Source: Sphingopyxis sp. MSC1_008
GTDB taxonomy: Bacteria; Pseudomonadota; Alphaproteobacteria; Sphingomonadales; Sphingomonadaceae
Direction of reading: 5' to 3'
Length of the DNA stretch: 64,000 nt
Assembly (NCBI RefSeq): GCF_023197165.1
Contig: NZ_JALPRD010000005.1
Coordinates: forward strand, 226,503 to 290,502
Every line of letters begins with the position of its first letter. The stretch's first letter is position 1. Shown piece by piece: positions 1-7,816 of the stretch. The translations under genes were made by a program, and so were the position numbers. The notes under the pieces are model-generated. The model was not told the DNA's origin. It searched no databases and saw only the letters and a program-made list of their open reading frames with translations.

Positions 1-562
1 CCCGCACCCATTTGAGCGCCGCGATCTGGTCCATATAACCATAGTTGCCGAGCGGCGCGCCGGGGCTTTCGGCCGACAGCGCCGGATGGGCGAAGAAGCC
101 GAGCCGCCCCAGCCGATAGTTGAAGGTGACGACAACCACCCCCTGCCGTGCCAACGCCCGGCCGTCGGTGGCGGGTGTTGCCGAGCCGCCGTTCATCAGC
201 CCGCCGCCGTGGATCCACACCATCACCGGGCGCGGCTTGCCGTTTTCGGGGCCGGCCCAGACGTTCAGCGTCAGGCAGTCTTCGTTCGTTTCGGTCTCGA
301 TCGGTTGCGAGTCACCCGGAAACGGCTTTTGCGGACAGGAAAAGCCGTACTCGGCCGCGCGCCGGACGCCTCGCCAATGCTGCGCCGGCGCGGGTGGGCG
401 CCAGCGAAGCTCGCCGGTCGGTGGCGCCGCATAGGGAATGTCCTTGAAGATGCGGACATCGCCGTCGCGCGCGCCCGACAGCGTGCCGCTCTCGACCGCG
501 ACGACCGGCGGCGAGGCCGGGACCGTCGCAGCGACGAGGAGCAAGGAAATCAGCGTGAGCAT
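1..562 (-). CDS. Carboxylesterase type B family protein, C-terminus beyond window edge
   Basis: Secreted ester hydrolase of the carboxylesterase/para-nitrobenzyl esterase family. Only the first 187 codons are inside the window; the gene runs off at base 1. The start ATG at 562 shares one base with the TGA of the TonB receptor upstream (TGATG), so the two are probably co-translated. Residues 1-18 look like a signal peptide ([18 protein letters not shown]). The family motif EDCLTLNVW and the oxyanion-hole stretch WIHGGG are present, followed by [10 protein letters not shown]. The nucleophile serine (normally GESAG) would lie beyond the edge and cannot be checked. The pairing with a TonB receptor suggests hydrolysis of an imported ester; the substrate is unknown. 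Confidence 0.88.
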   Translation of the reverse strand, partial: MLTLISLLLVAATVPASPPVVAVESGTLSGARDGDVRIFKDIPYAAPPTGELRWRPPAPAQHWRGVRRAAEYGFSCPQKPFPGDSQPIETETNEDCLTLNVWAGPENGKPRPVMVWIHGGGLMNGGSATPATDGRALARQGVVVVTFNYRLGRLGFFAHPALSAESPGAPLGNYGYMDQIAALKWVR

Positions 563-2790
563 CAGAATCCAAACTCCGCCGAAAGCCCGACGACGCGTTG
601 CGCTTCATAGGGAATGAACTGACTGTAGCTGCCCGGCGAGCCGAGCGGCGTGGTGAAGTCGACGATGCTGTAGCGCTTGTCGGTCAGATTCTTGCCGAAC
701 AGCGATACGCGCCATGCATCGCCGCCTGCGAGCGCGACCGAGGCATTGAGCAGTGCAAAACCTTTCTGCAGCGCGCGCGGGTCGTTCGGGAACGCGATGA
801 ACTGGCTGCTGCGATAGTTGAGGCCAAGGTCGAAGACGAGCTTCAGGTCGCCGCCGAGTGGCTGGGTGAAGTTCGTCGCGATGTTGCCGCTGAACTTCGA
901 CGACCAGGGAAGCCGGGCGCCGGTCAGATCCTGCGCTTCGCCGACGCAGCCTTGGGCGGCCGTCTGTCCGCTGTAGCAGGGCGCGTTTGCAAAATCGCCC
1001 CATGCGCCGTCGGTGTAGGTGGCAGAGCCGTAAATGGACCAGTCGGCACCCGCGGCCGGCCGCCATGCGAAATCGGCTTCGATGCCCTTGGTCTTTGCCT
1101 CCCCGTTGAGAATACGGGTGATCGGCGGCGGTCCCGCATCGCGCGCCGACGCCTGATATCCGGCAACCTTGGTATGGAAGGCCGTGAGGTTGAAGATCAG
1201 CCCGGCATCGGGAAAGGCGGTGCGCAGGCCGAGTTCGATATTGGTCGGCTTCTCGGGCTTTACATCGGGCAGCGTGGCAAGCCCGATATTGGTGTCGTAA
1301 CCGCCGCCCTTGTAACCGCGGGTGATCGTCGCGAAGGCCATGATGTCGTCGCTAAAATCATATTGCAGACCGCCGCGCCACACGACGGCCGTATCCTTCT
1401 TCTCCGCTGCGGCCGTGCTGGTAAGATTGAGGGCGAAATCGAGGCGGTCTTTCGACGCTTCGGCCTTTTCGTGCAGCAATCGTCCGCCGGCGATCAATCG
1501 AAAATCTTCGGTGACATGGATGTTCGCCTGCCCGAAGATCGCGGCGTTGCGCGTGCGCGCGCGATTGTCGACCTGTTTGTTGAAGAAGGGGAAAGGCAGC
1601 GTCGGGAAGCGCTGGACCGAACGCGAGAAGACCTTGCCGTCGAAATAAAAGAGGCCAACGACATAGTCGATCGTCCCGCCGACCGGCGAGGCGAGCCGCA
1701 GTTCCTGCGTGAACTGGCGCTGGCGGAACCGCGCGCTGTTCACGTCGAGAATATTGATCGGCGCGGAGTCGGCGTCATTATTGTCGGTGTTGCGATACCC
1801 GCGCCACGCCGTGATCGAGGTCAGTGTATAATCGCCAAGCTCATAATCGGCGGCAAGCGACGCGCCGTAGATGCTGTTCCGCGTGAACAGCTCGCCATTG
1901 ATATTCTGTTCCAGATTGTCGCGGCCAGGCTCGATACCCGCGATCAGCGACAAGCCTTCGCTCGCGCTTGGCGTTCCCGAAATGTCGCGAAGCGTCCAAA
2001 TGCAGCAGGCGGCGTCGCGCTTGTAATAGTCGCCGGCGAGCACGACCGTAAGGCCGTCGGTCGGTTCGACCTTCAGCTTTCCGCGCACGCCCCATTCGTC
2101 GCGGCCGTTGAAGACGCGATCGTCGGCGAGGTTCTTCACATAGCCGTCACGCTTGTTGATGCGCCCCGAAATGGTGAAGCCCACACCGTCGGCGATCGGG
2201 CCGCCGATATAGGCGGCCAGGCGGCGGTCGTCGTTCGGCCATGCCCAGCTGCCGCTGATCTTGCCTTCAAATTCGTCACCGGGATCGCGCGTGGTCACAT
2301 TGACCACGCCCGCCGAGGCATTTTTCCCGAACAAAGTACCCTGCGGTCCGCGCAAGACCTCGATCCGCTCGATGTCGGGAAGGTCGGCAAAGGACGCACC
2401 CGACTGGCCGAGAACCACGCCGTCGACGACAAATGCGGTGCTGCCCTCGATCGATTCCGAGGAAAAGGAGCTGGTCCCGATGCCGCGGACGAAAAACCCC
2501 GAATTGCGGGTGCTCGAGGCGTTGATCAGGGTCAAACCGGGCACGACATATTGGAGGTCGGTCGCCTCGTTCATGCCAAAGGCAGCGAGTTGTTCGGGGT
2601 TCACGACGGTAATCGAGATCGGGACGTCCTGCAGCCGCTCCTCGCGTTTTTGGGCGGTCACGACAATCTCGTTTTCGGCGAAGGTCGATTGCCCGGCGTC
2701 GTCTTGCGCCAGAGCCGGGGCGCTTGCGACCAACGCCGTCCCTGCCATCAGGCTCACGGCGAAGCCCCGTGTCAAAATCTTCGTCATCAT
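562..2790 (-). CDS. TonB-dependent outer-membrane receptor
   Basis: Outer-membrane active importer energised by TonB, about 742 aa. The start is the ATG at 2790 because an excellent ribosome site (AGGGAGGAG) lies just upstream; an in-frame start further upstream would add a tail lacking signal-peptide character and is disfavoured. Residues 1-29 form a signal peptide ending APALAQ, then a TonB-box-like stretch [13 protein letters not shown], a plug domain containing [20 protein letters not shown], and a beta-barrel ending in AEFGF with the usual terminal Phe. There is no STN domain, so it is not a FecA-type signal transducer. It is coupled to a carboxylesterase and preceded by a palindrome shared with the symporter promoter. 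The substrate is unknown. Confidence 0.95.
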   Translation of the reverse strand: MMTKILTRGFAVSLMAGTALVASAPALAQDDAGQSTFAENEIVVTAQKREERLQDVPISITVVNPEQLAAFGMNEATDLQYVVPGLTLINASSTRNSGFFVRGIGTSSFSSESIEGSTAFVVDGVVLGQSGASFADLPDIERIEVLRGPQGTLFGKNASAGVVNVTTRDPGDEFEGKISGSWAWPNDDRRLAAYIGGPIADGVGFTISGRINKRDGYVKNLADDRVFNGRDEWGVRGKLKVEPTDGLTVVLAGDYYKRDAACCIWTLRDISGTPSASEGLSLIAGIEPGRDNLEQNINGELFTRNSIYGASLAADYELGDYTLTSITAWRGYRNTDNNDADSAPINILDVNSARFRQRQFTQELRLASPVGGTIDYVVGLFYFDGKVFSRSVQRFPTLPFPFFNKQVDNRARTRNAAIFGQANIHVTEDFRLIAGGRLLHEKAEASKDRLDFALNLTSTAAAEKKDTAVVWRGGLQYDFSDDIMAFATITRGYKGGGYDTNIGLATLPDVKPEKPTNIELGLRTAFPDAGLIFNLTAFHTKVAGYQASARDAGPPPITRILNGEAKTKGIEADFAWRPAAGADWSIYGSATYTDGAWGDFANAPCYSGQTAAQGCVGEAQDLTGARLPWSSKFSGNIATNFTQPLGGDLKLVFDLGLNYRSSQFIAFPNDPRALQKGFALLNASVALAGGDAWRVSLFGKNLTDKRYSIVDFTTPLGSPGSYSQFIPYEAQRVVGLSAEFGF

Positions 2791-2810
2791 TCTTACTCCT
2801 CCCTCTATTT

Positions 2811-2830
2811 TATTATCCAATTGGATAGTA
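2811..2830 (-). promoter_or_regulatory. Operator-like palindrome upstream of the TonB receptor
   Basis: The 14-base perfect palindrome TATCCAATTGGATA (2814-2827) extends to 20 bases with a single mismatched pair. On the minus strand it reads ACTATCC-AATT-GGATAAT, and GATAAT resembles a -10 box, so a bound repressor would block transcription. It sits about 20 bases upstream of the receptor start. The same arms with the same 4-base spacer recur at 4263-4280 next to the TetR gene. Binding by that TetR is inference. Confidence 0.65.
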
Positions 2831-2876
2831 TCGAGATCGGGCCGGTGGCCGGCCGCTCCCAAGACGCATCAAAATT

Positions 2877-4244
2877 TCAGCTGGTCGCGCCGCGCGCGGC
2901 GATCTCCTCCACCATCTGCAGGTGGCGTTTCGGCGTAATCGGGTAAAATCCGATGAGCATTGCGGTCACGATCGCACCCGCAAAGGGAAACCAGAACATC
3001 ATCGCCTTGAGATCGGCGAGCGTTTCGGGCGACTGCACCGCGTCGGCGACATAGCCGATGTGCGCGAGCAATATCCCGAGAAGCCCCGCTCCTAGGCCCA
3101 ACGCCGCCTTTTGCCCCAGCATCGCGAGCCCGAAGGCAAAGGATTCGGAACGGATTCCGGTTTTCCACTCGGCATATTCGACCGTGTCGGGAAGCATGGC
3201 CCAGAAGCAGACATAATAGGCGGCCGAACCCATGCTCATGATACCCAGCGCCACGAACAGCGCGCCCGTCCCCTGCCCGTCGGCAAGCCGCCAAAGGATG
3301 AGACCGGCAAGCGACGGAACGATGCCGATCAGCCAAGCGCGCCGCTTGCCCCAGCGCCGCGCAACCAGAGCGAAGACCGGTACGAAAACCGCCGAAACAA
3401 TCGCGCAGAATCCCAATGCGCCGCCGCCCAGCGATGCGTCGCCAACGACATATTTGAAATAATAGAGCAGATTCTTCTGGAAAACGGTGCCCGAAAACGA
3501 ACTGACAGCGACCGCGCCGAGCACGAGAAAAAGCGGCCAGTTCGCGGCCGTCGCGCGCAATTTTTCGTTGATCGGCGGGGATGCCGCCTCGCCGTCGGTC
3601 GGCCGGTCGAACGGCCGCACGCCTTGCGCGGTACAGAGAAGGACGATCGTCGCGACCGCGGCATAAAGGCTGGCAACCGCCGTCCATCCATTGCGGCCGC
3701 CGCCGAACATCTGCGCGAGCGGCAGGGTCAAGGTTGCGACGAGCACACCCGCGAGCGTCGCCGAAACCATGCGGATGCCTGTAATGTCGGCGCGCACTGC
3801 CGCATCGCGCGTGATCCGTGCGGTCAGCGCGGCATAGGGAACCGAGACGATGGCATAAAGGGTCCGGAACAGGAAATGGGTCGCCCCCGCCAGCAGGACG
3901 GCCTGAGGCGACGACGCGCCTGGCACGACGAAGAGCAAAATGAAGGCGATCGCGAGCACGGGCGCGCCGAAGAGAAGATAGGGCCGATAGCGGCCGAAGC
4001 GGCTGCGCGTGCGGTCGGCGGTCAGGCCGACGATCGGATCGAGGATCGCATCCCAAATCAATGCAATCATGTAGATCCCGCCGGCCACGGCGGGCGGCAG
4101 CTTCAGTACGTCGGTGTAGAAATAGAGGAGGTAGAGGCTGGCCGGCTGCCAATAGAGGTTGAAGCCGAAATCCCCGACGCCGACGGCCAGCTTCCGTGAA
4201 AAGGAGAGCCCCGATGCTCCGACATCCAATTTCCCCATCACCAT
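2877..4244 (-). CDS. GPH-family (MelB-like) MFS cation symporter
   Basis: Inner-membrane sugar or glycoside:cation symporter of the glycoside-pentoside-hexuronide family, about 455 aa with roughly 12 hydrophobic segments. Family hallmarks are at the N-terminus: VGDFGFNLYW, YTDVLKLPPA, WDAILDPIVGLTADRT and RSRFGRYRPYLL. The start is taken as the ATG at 4244, with an alternative two codons later at 4238. The earlier in-frame start at 4289 would place the operator-like site inside the gene and is disfavoured. It follows the receptor module on the same strand and is divergent from a TetR gene. The sugar, if it is one, cannot be read from the sequence. Confidence 0.85.
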   Translation of the reverse strand: MVMGKLDVGASGLSFSRKLAVGVGDFGFNLYWQPASLYLLYFYTDVLKLPPAVAGGIYMIALIWDAILDPIVGLTADRTRSRFGRYRPYLLFGAPVLAIAFILLFVVPGASSPQAVLLAGATHFLFRTLYAIVSVPYAALTARITRDAAVRADITGIRMVSATLAGVLVATLTLPLAQMFGGGRNGWTAVASLYAAVATIVLLCTAQGVRPFDRPTDGEAASPPINEKLRATAANWPLFLVLGAVAVSSFSGTVFQKNLLYYFKYVVGDASLGGGALGFCAIVSAVFVPVFALVARRWGKRRAWLIGIVPSLAGLILWRLADGQGTGALFVALGIMSMGSAAYYVCFWAMLPDTVEYAEWKTGIRSESFAFGLAMLGQKAALGLGAGLLGILLAHIGYVADAVQSPETLADLKAMMFWFPFAGAIVTAMLIGFYPITPKRHLQMVEEIAARGATS

Positions 4245-4262
4245 AGCGCGCGACTCGTTTTC

Positions 4263-4280
4263 ATTATCCCAATGGATAGT
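4263..4280 (-). promoter_or_regulatory. Operator-like inverted repeat between symporter and tetR-type gene
   Basis: The minus strand reads ACTATCC-ATTG-GGATAAT. Both 7-base arms are identical to those of the palindrome at 2811-2830 and the 4-base spacing is the same; only the spacer differs. It lies 19 bases upstream of the symporter start and 72 bases upstream of the TetR start, so it could control both directions. Confidence 0.65.
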
Positions 4281-4351
4281 GAATTGCACATTCGCGACGA
4301 GGATGGCAAGTGTGATTGCGAACTCGTTATCCGCAACCTAGGTCTTGAGAC

Positions 4352-5044
4352 ATGACGTCAACCGTTTCCGCTTCCGAACCGGCGCAATCGCGCGGAAAAG
4401 CCGTGCCGGCCGGCGGCCGCGCGAAGCCGTCGATCCGTCAGCAACGGCTGGAGCACACGCGGAGCGCGATTCTGGCTAGCGCGCTGGGGCATTTCTCGCG
4501 TCGCGGATTCGAAGGCGCATCGCTCCGCGACATCGCGCAGGAAGCGGGCGTCCAGCATGGCATGATCCGCCATATCTACCAGACGAAAGAAGAGCTGTGG
4601 CGCCAGGCCATCGGCTTCCTGTTCGAGCGGATGGAAAGCGAAATGCCGCCCGAAATATCCGATCTCGGGCAAGGCGAAGCGCCAGAGCGGTTTCGCACAT
4701 TCATTCATTGGTATGTCGGCTATTGCGCACGCCATCCCGAACATGCGCGGCTGATGATCCAGCAGTCGATCCTCGAAGGACCCGAGCTCGCCTGGACCGC
4801 CGAACGCTATATTCGCGGCCGCCATCAGTGGCATCTTCCGTTTATCGAAAAGCTGCAGGACAGTGGGCACCTGCCGCGGGTCGACCCCATTTCGGTCGTA
4901 CTGATGGTAACGGCCGCGTGCCAGATGCCCTTCCTGCTTGCCCCGGAAATCCTGGCCGCCACCGGCAAGAATTTCCTCACGCAAGCTGCGATCAAGGATC
5001 ATGCCGATGCCGTTACGAAGATCTTTCTTCGCAATGGGGGCTGA
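4352..5044 (+). CDS. TetR/AcrR-family transcriptional regulator
   Basis: DNA-binding repressor of the TetR family, 230 aa. A basic, poorly conserved N-terminal tail (1-30) precedes the helix-turn-helix: SAILASALGHFSRRGFEGAS, then LRDIAQEAGVQHGMIRHIYQ and TKEELW at about residues 38-75. The C-terminal ligand domain is helical and unassigned. It is divergent from the symporter and shares the intergenic operator-like repeat at 4263-4280, which also occurs in front of the TonB receptor. The simplest reading is an autoregulated repressor of the receptor/esterase/symporter module, which is inference. Confidence 0.92.
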   Translation: MTSTVSASEPAQSRGKAVPAGGRAKPSIRQQRLEHTRSAILASALGHFSRRGFEGASLRDIAQEAGVQHGMIRHIYQTKEELWRQAIGFLFERMESEMPPEISDLGQGEAPERFRTFIHWYVGYCARHPEHARLMIQQSILEGPELAWTAERYIRGRHQWHLPFIEKLQDSGHLPRVDPISVVLMVTAACQMPFLLAPEILAATGKNFLTQAAIKDHADAVTKIFLRNGG

Positions 5045-5087
5045 TCACGAATAACCGCCGCCGCTCGCTGGCTCGCATTCGCTCGGA

Positions 5088-5264
5088 GGGAGCAGGCTCA
5101 TCAGCGGCGACCTGGAACGGGTTTTGGCCAAGTTCGAGGTTCCCGAGGCGGGAGGGGTGCATTTGCTGTGGCACGAACGCCCGCCCGCGCGCGTCCGGGC
5201 CTTCGTCGCCTTCCTCCGCCAGCGCATTCGCGCCGAGGATTTATCACCAACTGGCACAATATAA
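5088..5264 (+). pseudogene. LysR-family regulator C-terminal remnant
   Basis: No start codon is available: a stop lies at 5052-5054 in this frame. The open stretch translates to SGDLERVLAKFEVP followed by HLLWHERPPARVRAFVAFLR, ending at TAA 5262-5264. This matches the extreme C-terminus of LysR substrate-binding domains, where 'SG.LVRVL..YEVP' and 'PARVRAFVDFL' are common. Only about 55 codons remain, with no helix-turn-helix upstream, so it is a decayed fragment. It explains most of the gap between the TetR gene and the OsmC-like gene and suggests a past deletion or rearrangement here. Confidence 0.6.
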
Positions 5265-5312
5265 TCGGACCAGCTTGCACCTCCTCCGCCGGTAAATCAC
5301 GGGATCGCCCGA

Positions 5313-5789
5313 TCATTCGGCGATCGCATAAGTCGCCTCATACAAAACGGGAAAGTTCACCGACCTTGCGATGAAGCACACGCGGTGGATTTCATGGTGG
5401 ATTGCGTCGGCGCGCTCGAGATCGGCGCCATGCTGCACGACAATTTCGGGCCTCAAGATCGCACGGACGAAGCGGCCTGCCCCATCCGGCGTGCTCTCGC
5501 CGACTCCGATCGGCTTATCTTCATAGGATTGCACGACGATACCGGCTTCGCTGGCCAGATGAAGATACCAAAGCATGTGGCAGGCGGCGAGCGCCGACAG
5601 AAGCATGTCCTCGGGGTTAGGCAAGGCAGGATTCCCGCCCAAGAGCGGATCGTTGGAGCAATGGACGACCGGCTTGCCCGGCGTGGTCACGCTCCAGGTC
5701 CGGTCATAGCCGCGATAGCTTCGCGTCCCATCGCCGCGATTTCCGGTCCACTCGATGCGGCTGATAAAGTCGTGTTGTTTCACTGCCAC
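5313..5789 (-). CDS. OsmC-like peroxide-reducing family protein
   Basis: OsmC/Ohr-fold protein, 158 aa, expected to reduce organic hydroperoxides in the cytoplasm. The start chosen is GTG at 5789, which has GGGAGGAAG nine bases upstream and gives the usual family length. An ATG at 5837 that overlaps the upstream stop (TAATG) would add 16 residues and has no good ribosome site. The two redox cysteine positions are present: Cys70 in LLSALAACHML and Cys138 in HRVCFIARSVN. It lies 47 bases downstream of a glutathione S-transferase gene, probably in the same transcript. The peroxidase role is family knowledge. Confidence 0.85.
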   Translation of the reverse strand: MAVKQHDFISRIEWTGNRGDGTRSYRGYDRTWSVTTPGKPVVHCSNDPLLGGNPALPNPEDMLLSALAACHMLWYLHLASEAGIVVQSYEDKPIGVGESTPDGAGRFVRAILRPEIVVQHGADLERADAIHHEIHRVCFIARSVNFPVLYEATYAIAE

Positions 5790-5836
5790 GCTAATCTTCC
5801 TCCCATGTTCAATCTCTCCAGGTGACCGGCGATACA

Positions 5837-6544
5837 TTATATCGCCGGCAAAACCGCCGGGGCCATTTTGATCGGGTCGCCTGGCACCAGATACTCGTCA
5901 AACCAGATATGGGGCAACTTGTCCGCCTCCTGCATCCATTCGGCAACCGAGGCTCGCCCAAGAAGTGCTGTTGCCCAAGCCAGCGAGCGAGGCCAGTTCG
6001 CAAAGTCGAGATCGTGACGCGTCAGGCGAACCACCGTTGGTACGAGCATCAGATCGGCGAGACTCAACGTCCCGAAGAGAAAGGGTCCGCCGCTCCCTTG
6101 CAGGATTGGCTCGAGACAATCGAAAAGGCGACCGGCCTCCGCGCGCTCCGTAACAGTCAGCGATCGTTTGAGCGGGTAGAAGGCGCTTTCGAAAGAAATT
6201 CGCGCACAGATCTGGGATAACCCGGAATGTTGCCAGGATATGAGCGATCTCGCGCAGGCTCGCGCATTCAGATCATCGGGTAAAAGGATGCCCGCCGCCA
6301 CGTCATTGGCATATTCCATGATCGCGATCGAATCGAAAATTACCGCCTCATTGACCACAAGGACAGGAACCATGGCGGGGGGCGAGAAAGCCGCAATCCG
6401 GTCCAGATTCGCGAAACGCTGCGGCCGCCGGATGTCGACGACCTCTTCGTCGAACGCGATGCCTGCTTCGCGGAGCGCGAGCCAGGCGCGCATGGCCCAG
6501 CTCGAAGCGTTTTTCGTACCGGAATAGAGAAGCGGCATTGCCAT
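5837..6544 (-). CDS. Glutathione S-transferase family protein
   Basis: About 235 aa. The N-terminal thioredoxin-like domain (residues 1-80: PLLYSGTKNASSWAMRAWLA, FSPPAMVPVLVVNEAVIFDS, IAIMEYAND) contains the glutathione-site signatures: Ser in NASSWAMR, cis-Pro in MVPVL and an ESxAI-like DSIAIMEY. The helical C-terminal domain follows. The ATG at 6544 is chosen because GGAGG lies eight bases upstream; a TTG at 6559 would overlap that site. Two operator-like repeats lie directly upstream (6564-6599). With the OsmC-like and AhpD-like neighbours it suggests electrophile or peroxide detoxification. Confidence 0.88.
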   Translation of the reverse strand: MAMPLLYSGTKNASSWAMRAWLALREAGIAFDEEVVDIRRPQRFANLDRIAAFSPPAMVPVLVVNEAVIFDSIAIMEYANDVAAGILLPDDLNARACARSLISWQHSGLSQICARISFESAFYPLKRSLTVTERAEAGRLFDCLEPILQGSGGPFLFGTLSLADLMLVPTVVRLTRHDLDFANWPRSLAWATALLGRASVAEWMQEADKLPHIWFDEYLVPGDPIKMAPAVLPAI

Positions 6545-6563
6545 CGTCAGAGCCTCCAATTTT

Positions 6564-6580
6564 GCTACTAATTCCGTAGC
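6564..6580. promoter_or_regulatory. Operator-like repeat GCTAY-N7-RTAGC, copy 1
   Basis: The inverted repeat GCTAC-TAATTCC-GTAGC is 17 bases long with perfect 5-base arms. It lies just upstream of the glutathione S-transferase ribosome site. A second copy begins 19 bases further upstream, and a third sits in front of the divergent HxlR gene. It is a candidate binding site for the HxlR regulator. Confidence 0.5.
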
Positions 6581-6582
6581 GC

Positions 6583-6599
6583 GCTATCGAATCGATAGC
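6583..6599. promoter_or_regulatory. Operator-like repeat GCTAY-N7-RTAGC, copy 2
   Basis: GCTATCGA-A-TCGATAGC is a perfect inverted repeat with 8-base arms and a single central base. Its outer GCTAT/ATAGC arms have the same 7-base spacing as copy 1 and as the copy at 7301-7317. Confidence 0.6.
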
Positions 6600-6661
6600 A
6601 AGGTCTGATCGTGGTGCTTGTTTACCGAGCCAAGAAATCAGCTCGCCCAGAGTCTGGAGTG

Positions 6662-7123
6662 TCACGCAGCCAGGGTTGCGGCCTCTTCGGGCTCTATCCA
6701 AAGGCCGAACCCGGCCATCAGGCGGTTCCAGCCGTTGATCACATTGACCAGGAGCGTCAGTTCCACTTGTTCCTCCTCGGAGAAATGCGCCGCGAGTTCC
6801 TCCCGTGCCGCCTCATGCGAATCGCCGTGCGACAACCGGGTCAGCGCCTCCGACCACGCGAGCGCCGCGCGTTCCTTGTCGCTATAGCAGGGCGCCTCGC
6901 GCCATACCGAAATCAGGTCGATGCGCTGTTCGCTCAGGCCAATCGCCCGGGCGTGAACGACATGCATATTGACGCAGCTGGCGCAGCCATTGAGCTGTGA
7001 GGCGCGAATTTCGACCAGAAGCGCGAGCGCTGGATCCACCGCCGCGGCAACGGTGCGCGACGTGGCCAGCCAATTTTTCATCAGCGCGGGCGCTGCGGCG
7101 AACAGATTCAATTTGGCAGTCAT
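6662..7123 (-). CDS. AhpD-like carboxymuconolactone decarboxylase-family protein
   Basis: All-helical AhpD-like protein of 153 aa. The peroxidase-type motif is intact: Glu38, Cys47-x-x-Cys50 and His54 in EIRASQLNGCASCVNMHVVH. This is the thiol-disulfide centre used by AhpD-type alkylhydroperoxidases. The ATG at 7123 has AAAGGATC upstream. The gene is first in the minus-strand series AhpD-like, GST, OsmC-like and is divergent from the HxlR gene. The substrate is unproven; proteins of this size are usually called alkylhydroperoxidase-like. Confidence 0.88.
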   Translation of the reverse strand: MTAKLNLFAAAPALMKNWLATSRTVAAAVDPALALLVEIRASQLNGCASCVNMHVVHARAIGLSEQRIDLISVWREAPCYSDKERAALAWSEALTRLSHGDSHEAAREELAAHFSEEEQVELTLLVNVINGWNRLMAGFGLWIEPEEAATLAA

Positions 7124-7300
7124 ATCTCGATCCTTTCGTCTTTCTCTGGATCAAGACGAAATGAGGCAGGCCAAATGTGACATGATGCCCAGATTTTTTT
7201 CACGCGACACGCGGTTAGCCATTGTCACAACAGCCCTACCGAACCTGCAACAGGCGTAGGGAGGTCGGTTTACGGTCCGCTCCCGCCGGCCGACAGGCTA

Positions 7301-7317
7301 GCTATCGAAAAAATAGC
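7301..7317. promoter_or_regulatory. Operator-like repeat GCTAY-N7-RTAGC, copy 3, upstream of hxlR-type gene
   Basis: GCTAT-CGAAAAA-ATAGC carries the same arms and 7-base spacer as 6583-6599, and the first nine bases are identical to it. It lies 71 bases upstream of the HxlR start, in the intergenic region shared with the AhpD-like gene, which fits autoregulation. Confidence 0.55.
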
Positions 7318-7387
7318 ACGCTAAGAAGGCTGTCCGTGAATCGTTACGGTTACCGCGCTACAGGGCCCCAATTTCAGGAGAAATCCG

Positions 7388-7735
7388 ATGGCCAAGCTGC
7401 CCGTGCCAGGTCAGCCCGTTCGTGGGTCCCGTTCCGGGGCACCCATCATGGCGTTGTTCGACTTGCTCGGTCGCCGGTGGGCCATGGGGGTTCTTTGGAC
7501 GCTCAGCGAAGGCGGCGCGATGACCTTCCGGGAGCTTCAGGACCGATGCGAGACGATCTCGCCCTCCGTACTCAATCATCGCTTGCGCGAGTTGAAAGAA
7601 GCCGGGTTTGTGGCAAAGTCGGATCGCGGATACGTCCCTACGCCTCTCGGCGAGCGCATTTATCAGCAGCTTTTGCCGCTTGGGGCCACAGCCCGCGATT
7701 GGTCGGATGCACTGGGCGAAAACCGCCCAATGTAA
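7388..7735 (+). CDS. HxlR-family winged-helix transcriptional regulator
   Basis: A 115-aa single-domain winged helix-turn-helix regulator. Family motifs read in order are IMALFDLLGRRWAMGVLWTL, MTFRELQDRCETISPSVLNH, RLRELKEAGFV and YVPTPLGERIYQQLLPL. HxlR proteins commonly respond to electrophiles, aldehydes or redox change and control adjacent detoxification genes. The ATG at 7388 follows a CAGGAGAAATCCG ribosome site. There is no obvious conserved Cys in the N-terminal part, so the sensing mechanism is not visible. Its likely targets are the divergent AhpD/GST/OsmC genes (inference from shared repeats). Confidence 0.9.
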   Translation: MAKLPVPGQPVRGSRSGAPIMALFDLLGRRWAMGVLWTLSEGGAMTFRELQDRCETISPSVLNHRLRELKEAGFVAKSDRGYVPTPLGERIYQQLLPLGATARDWSDALGENRPM

Positions 7736-7797
7736 TTGGCCGACCTGGTGTCAGCACCCACCCTTGGCGCGACGCCGGGACGTGGCTGTTTCAAGAA

Positions 7798-7816
7798 TAG
7801 CGGCCAACAGCCGCTA
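7798..7816. terminator. Hairpin between convergent genes
   Basis: TAGCGGC-CAACA-GCCGCTA forms a perfect 7-base-pair stem with a 5-base loop, between the HxlR gene and the converging DapA-like gene and including the latter's TAG. No T-run follows on either strand, so termination is probable but not certain. Confidence 0.45.

Noticed and set aside
598..2946. Long open frame (782 codons) on the plus strand opposite the TonB receptor
   Set aside because: It is an antisense shadow in GC-rich DNA: Arg/Ala/Asp-rich, no family motif, no ribosome site, and the opposite strand encodes a clear receptor.
7170..7232. Opposed TGTGACA/TGTCACA elements in the AhpD-like/HxlR intergenic region
   Set aside because: The arms are about 45 bases apart and occur only once; they are weaker than the GCTAY-N7-RTAGC motif and may be chance.
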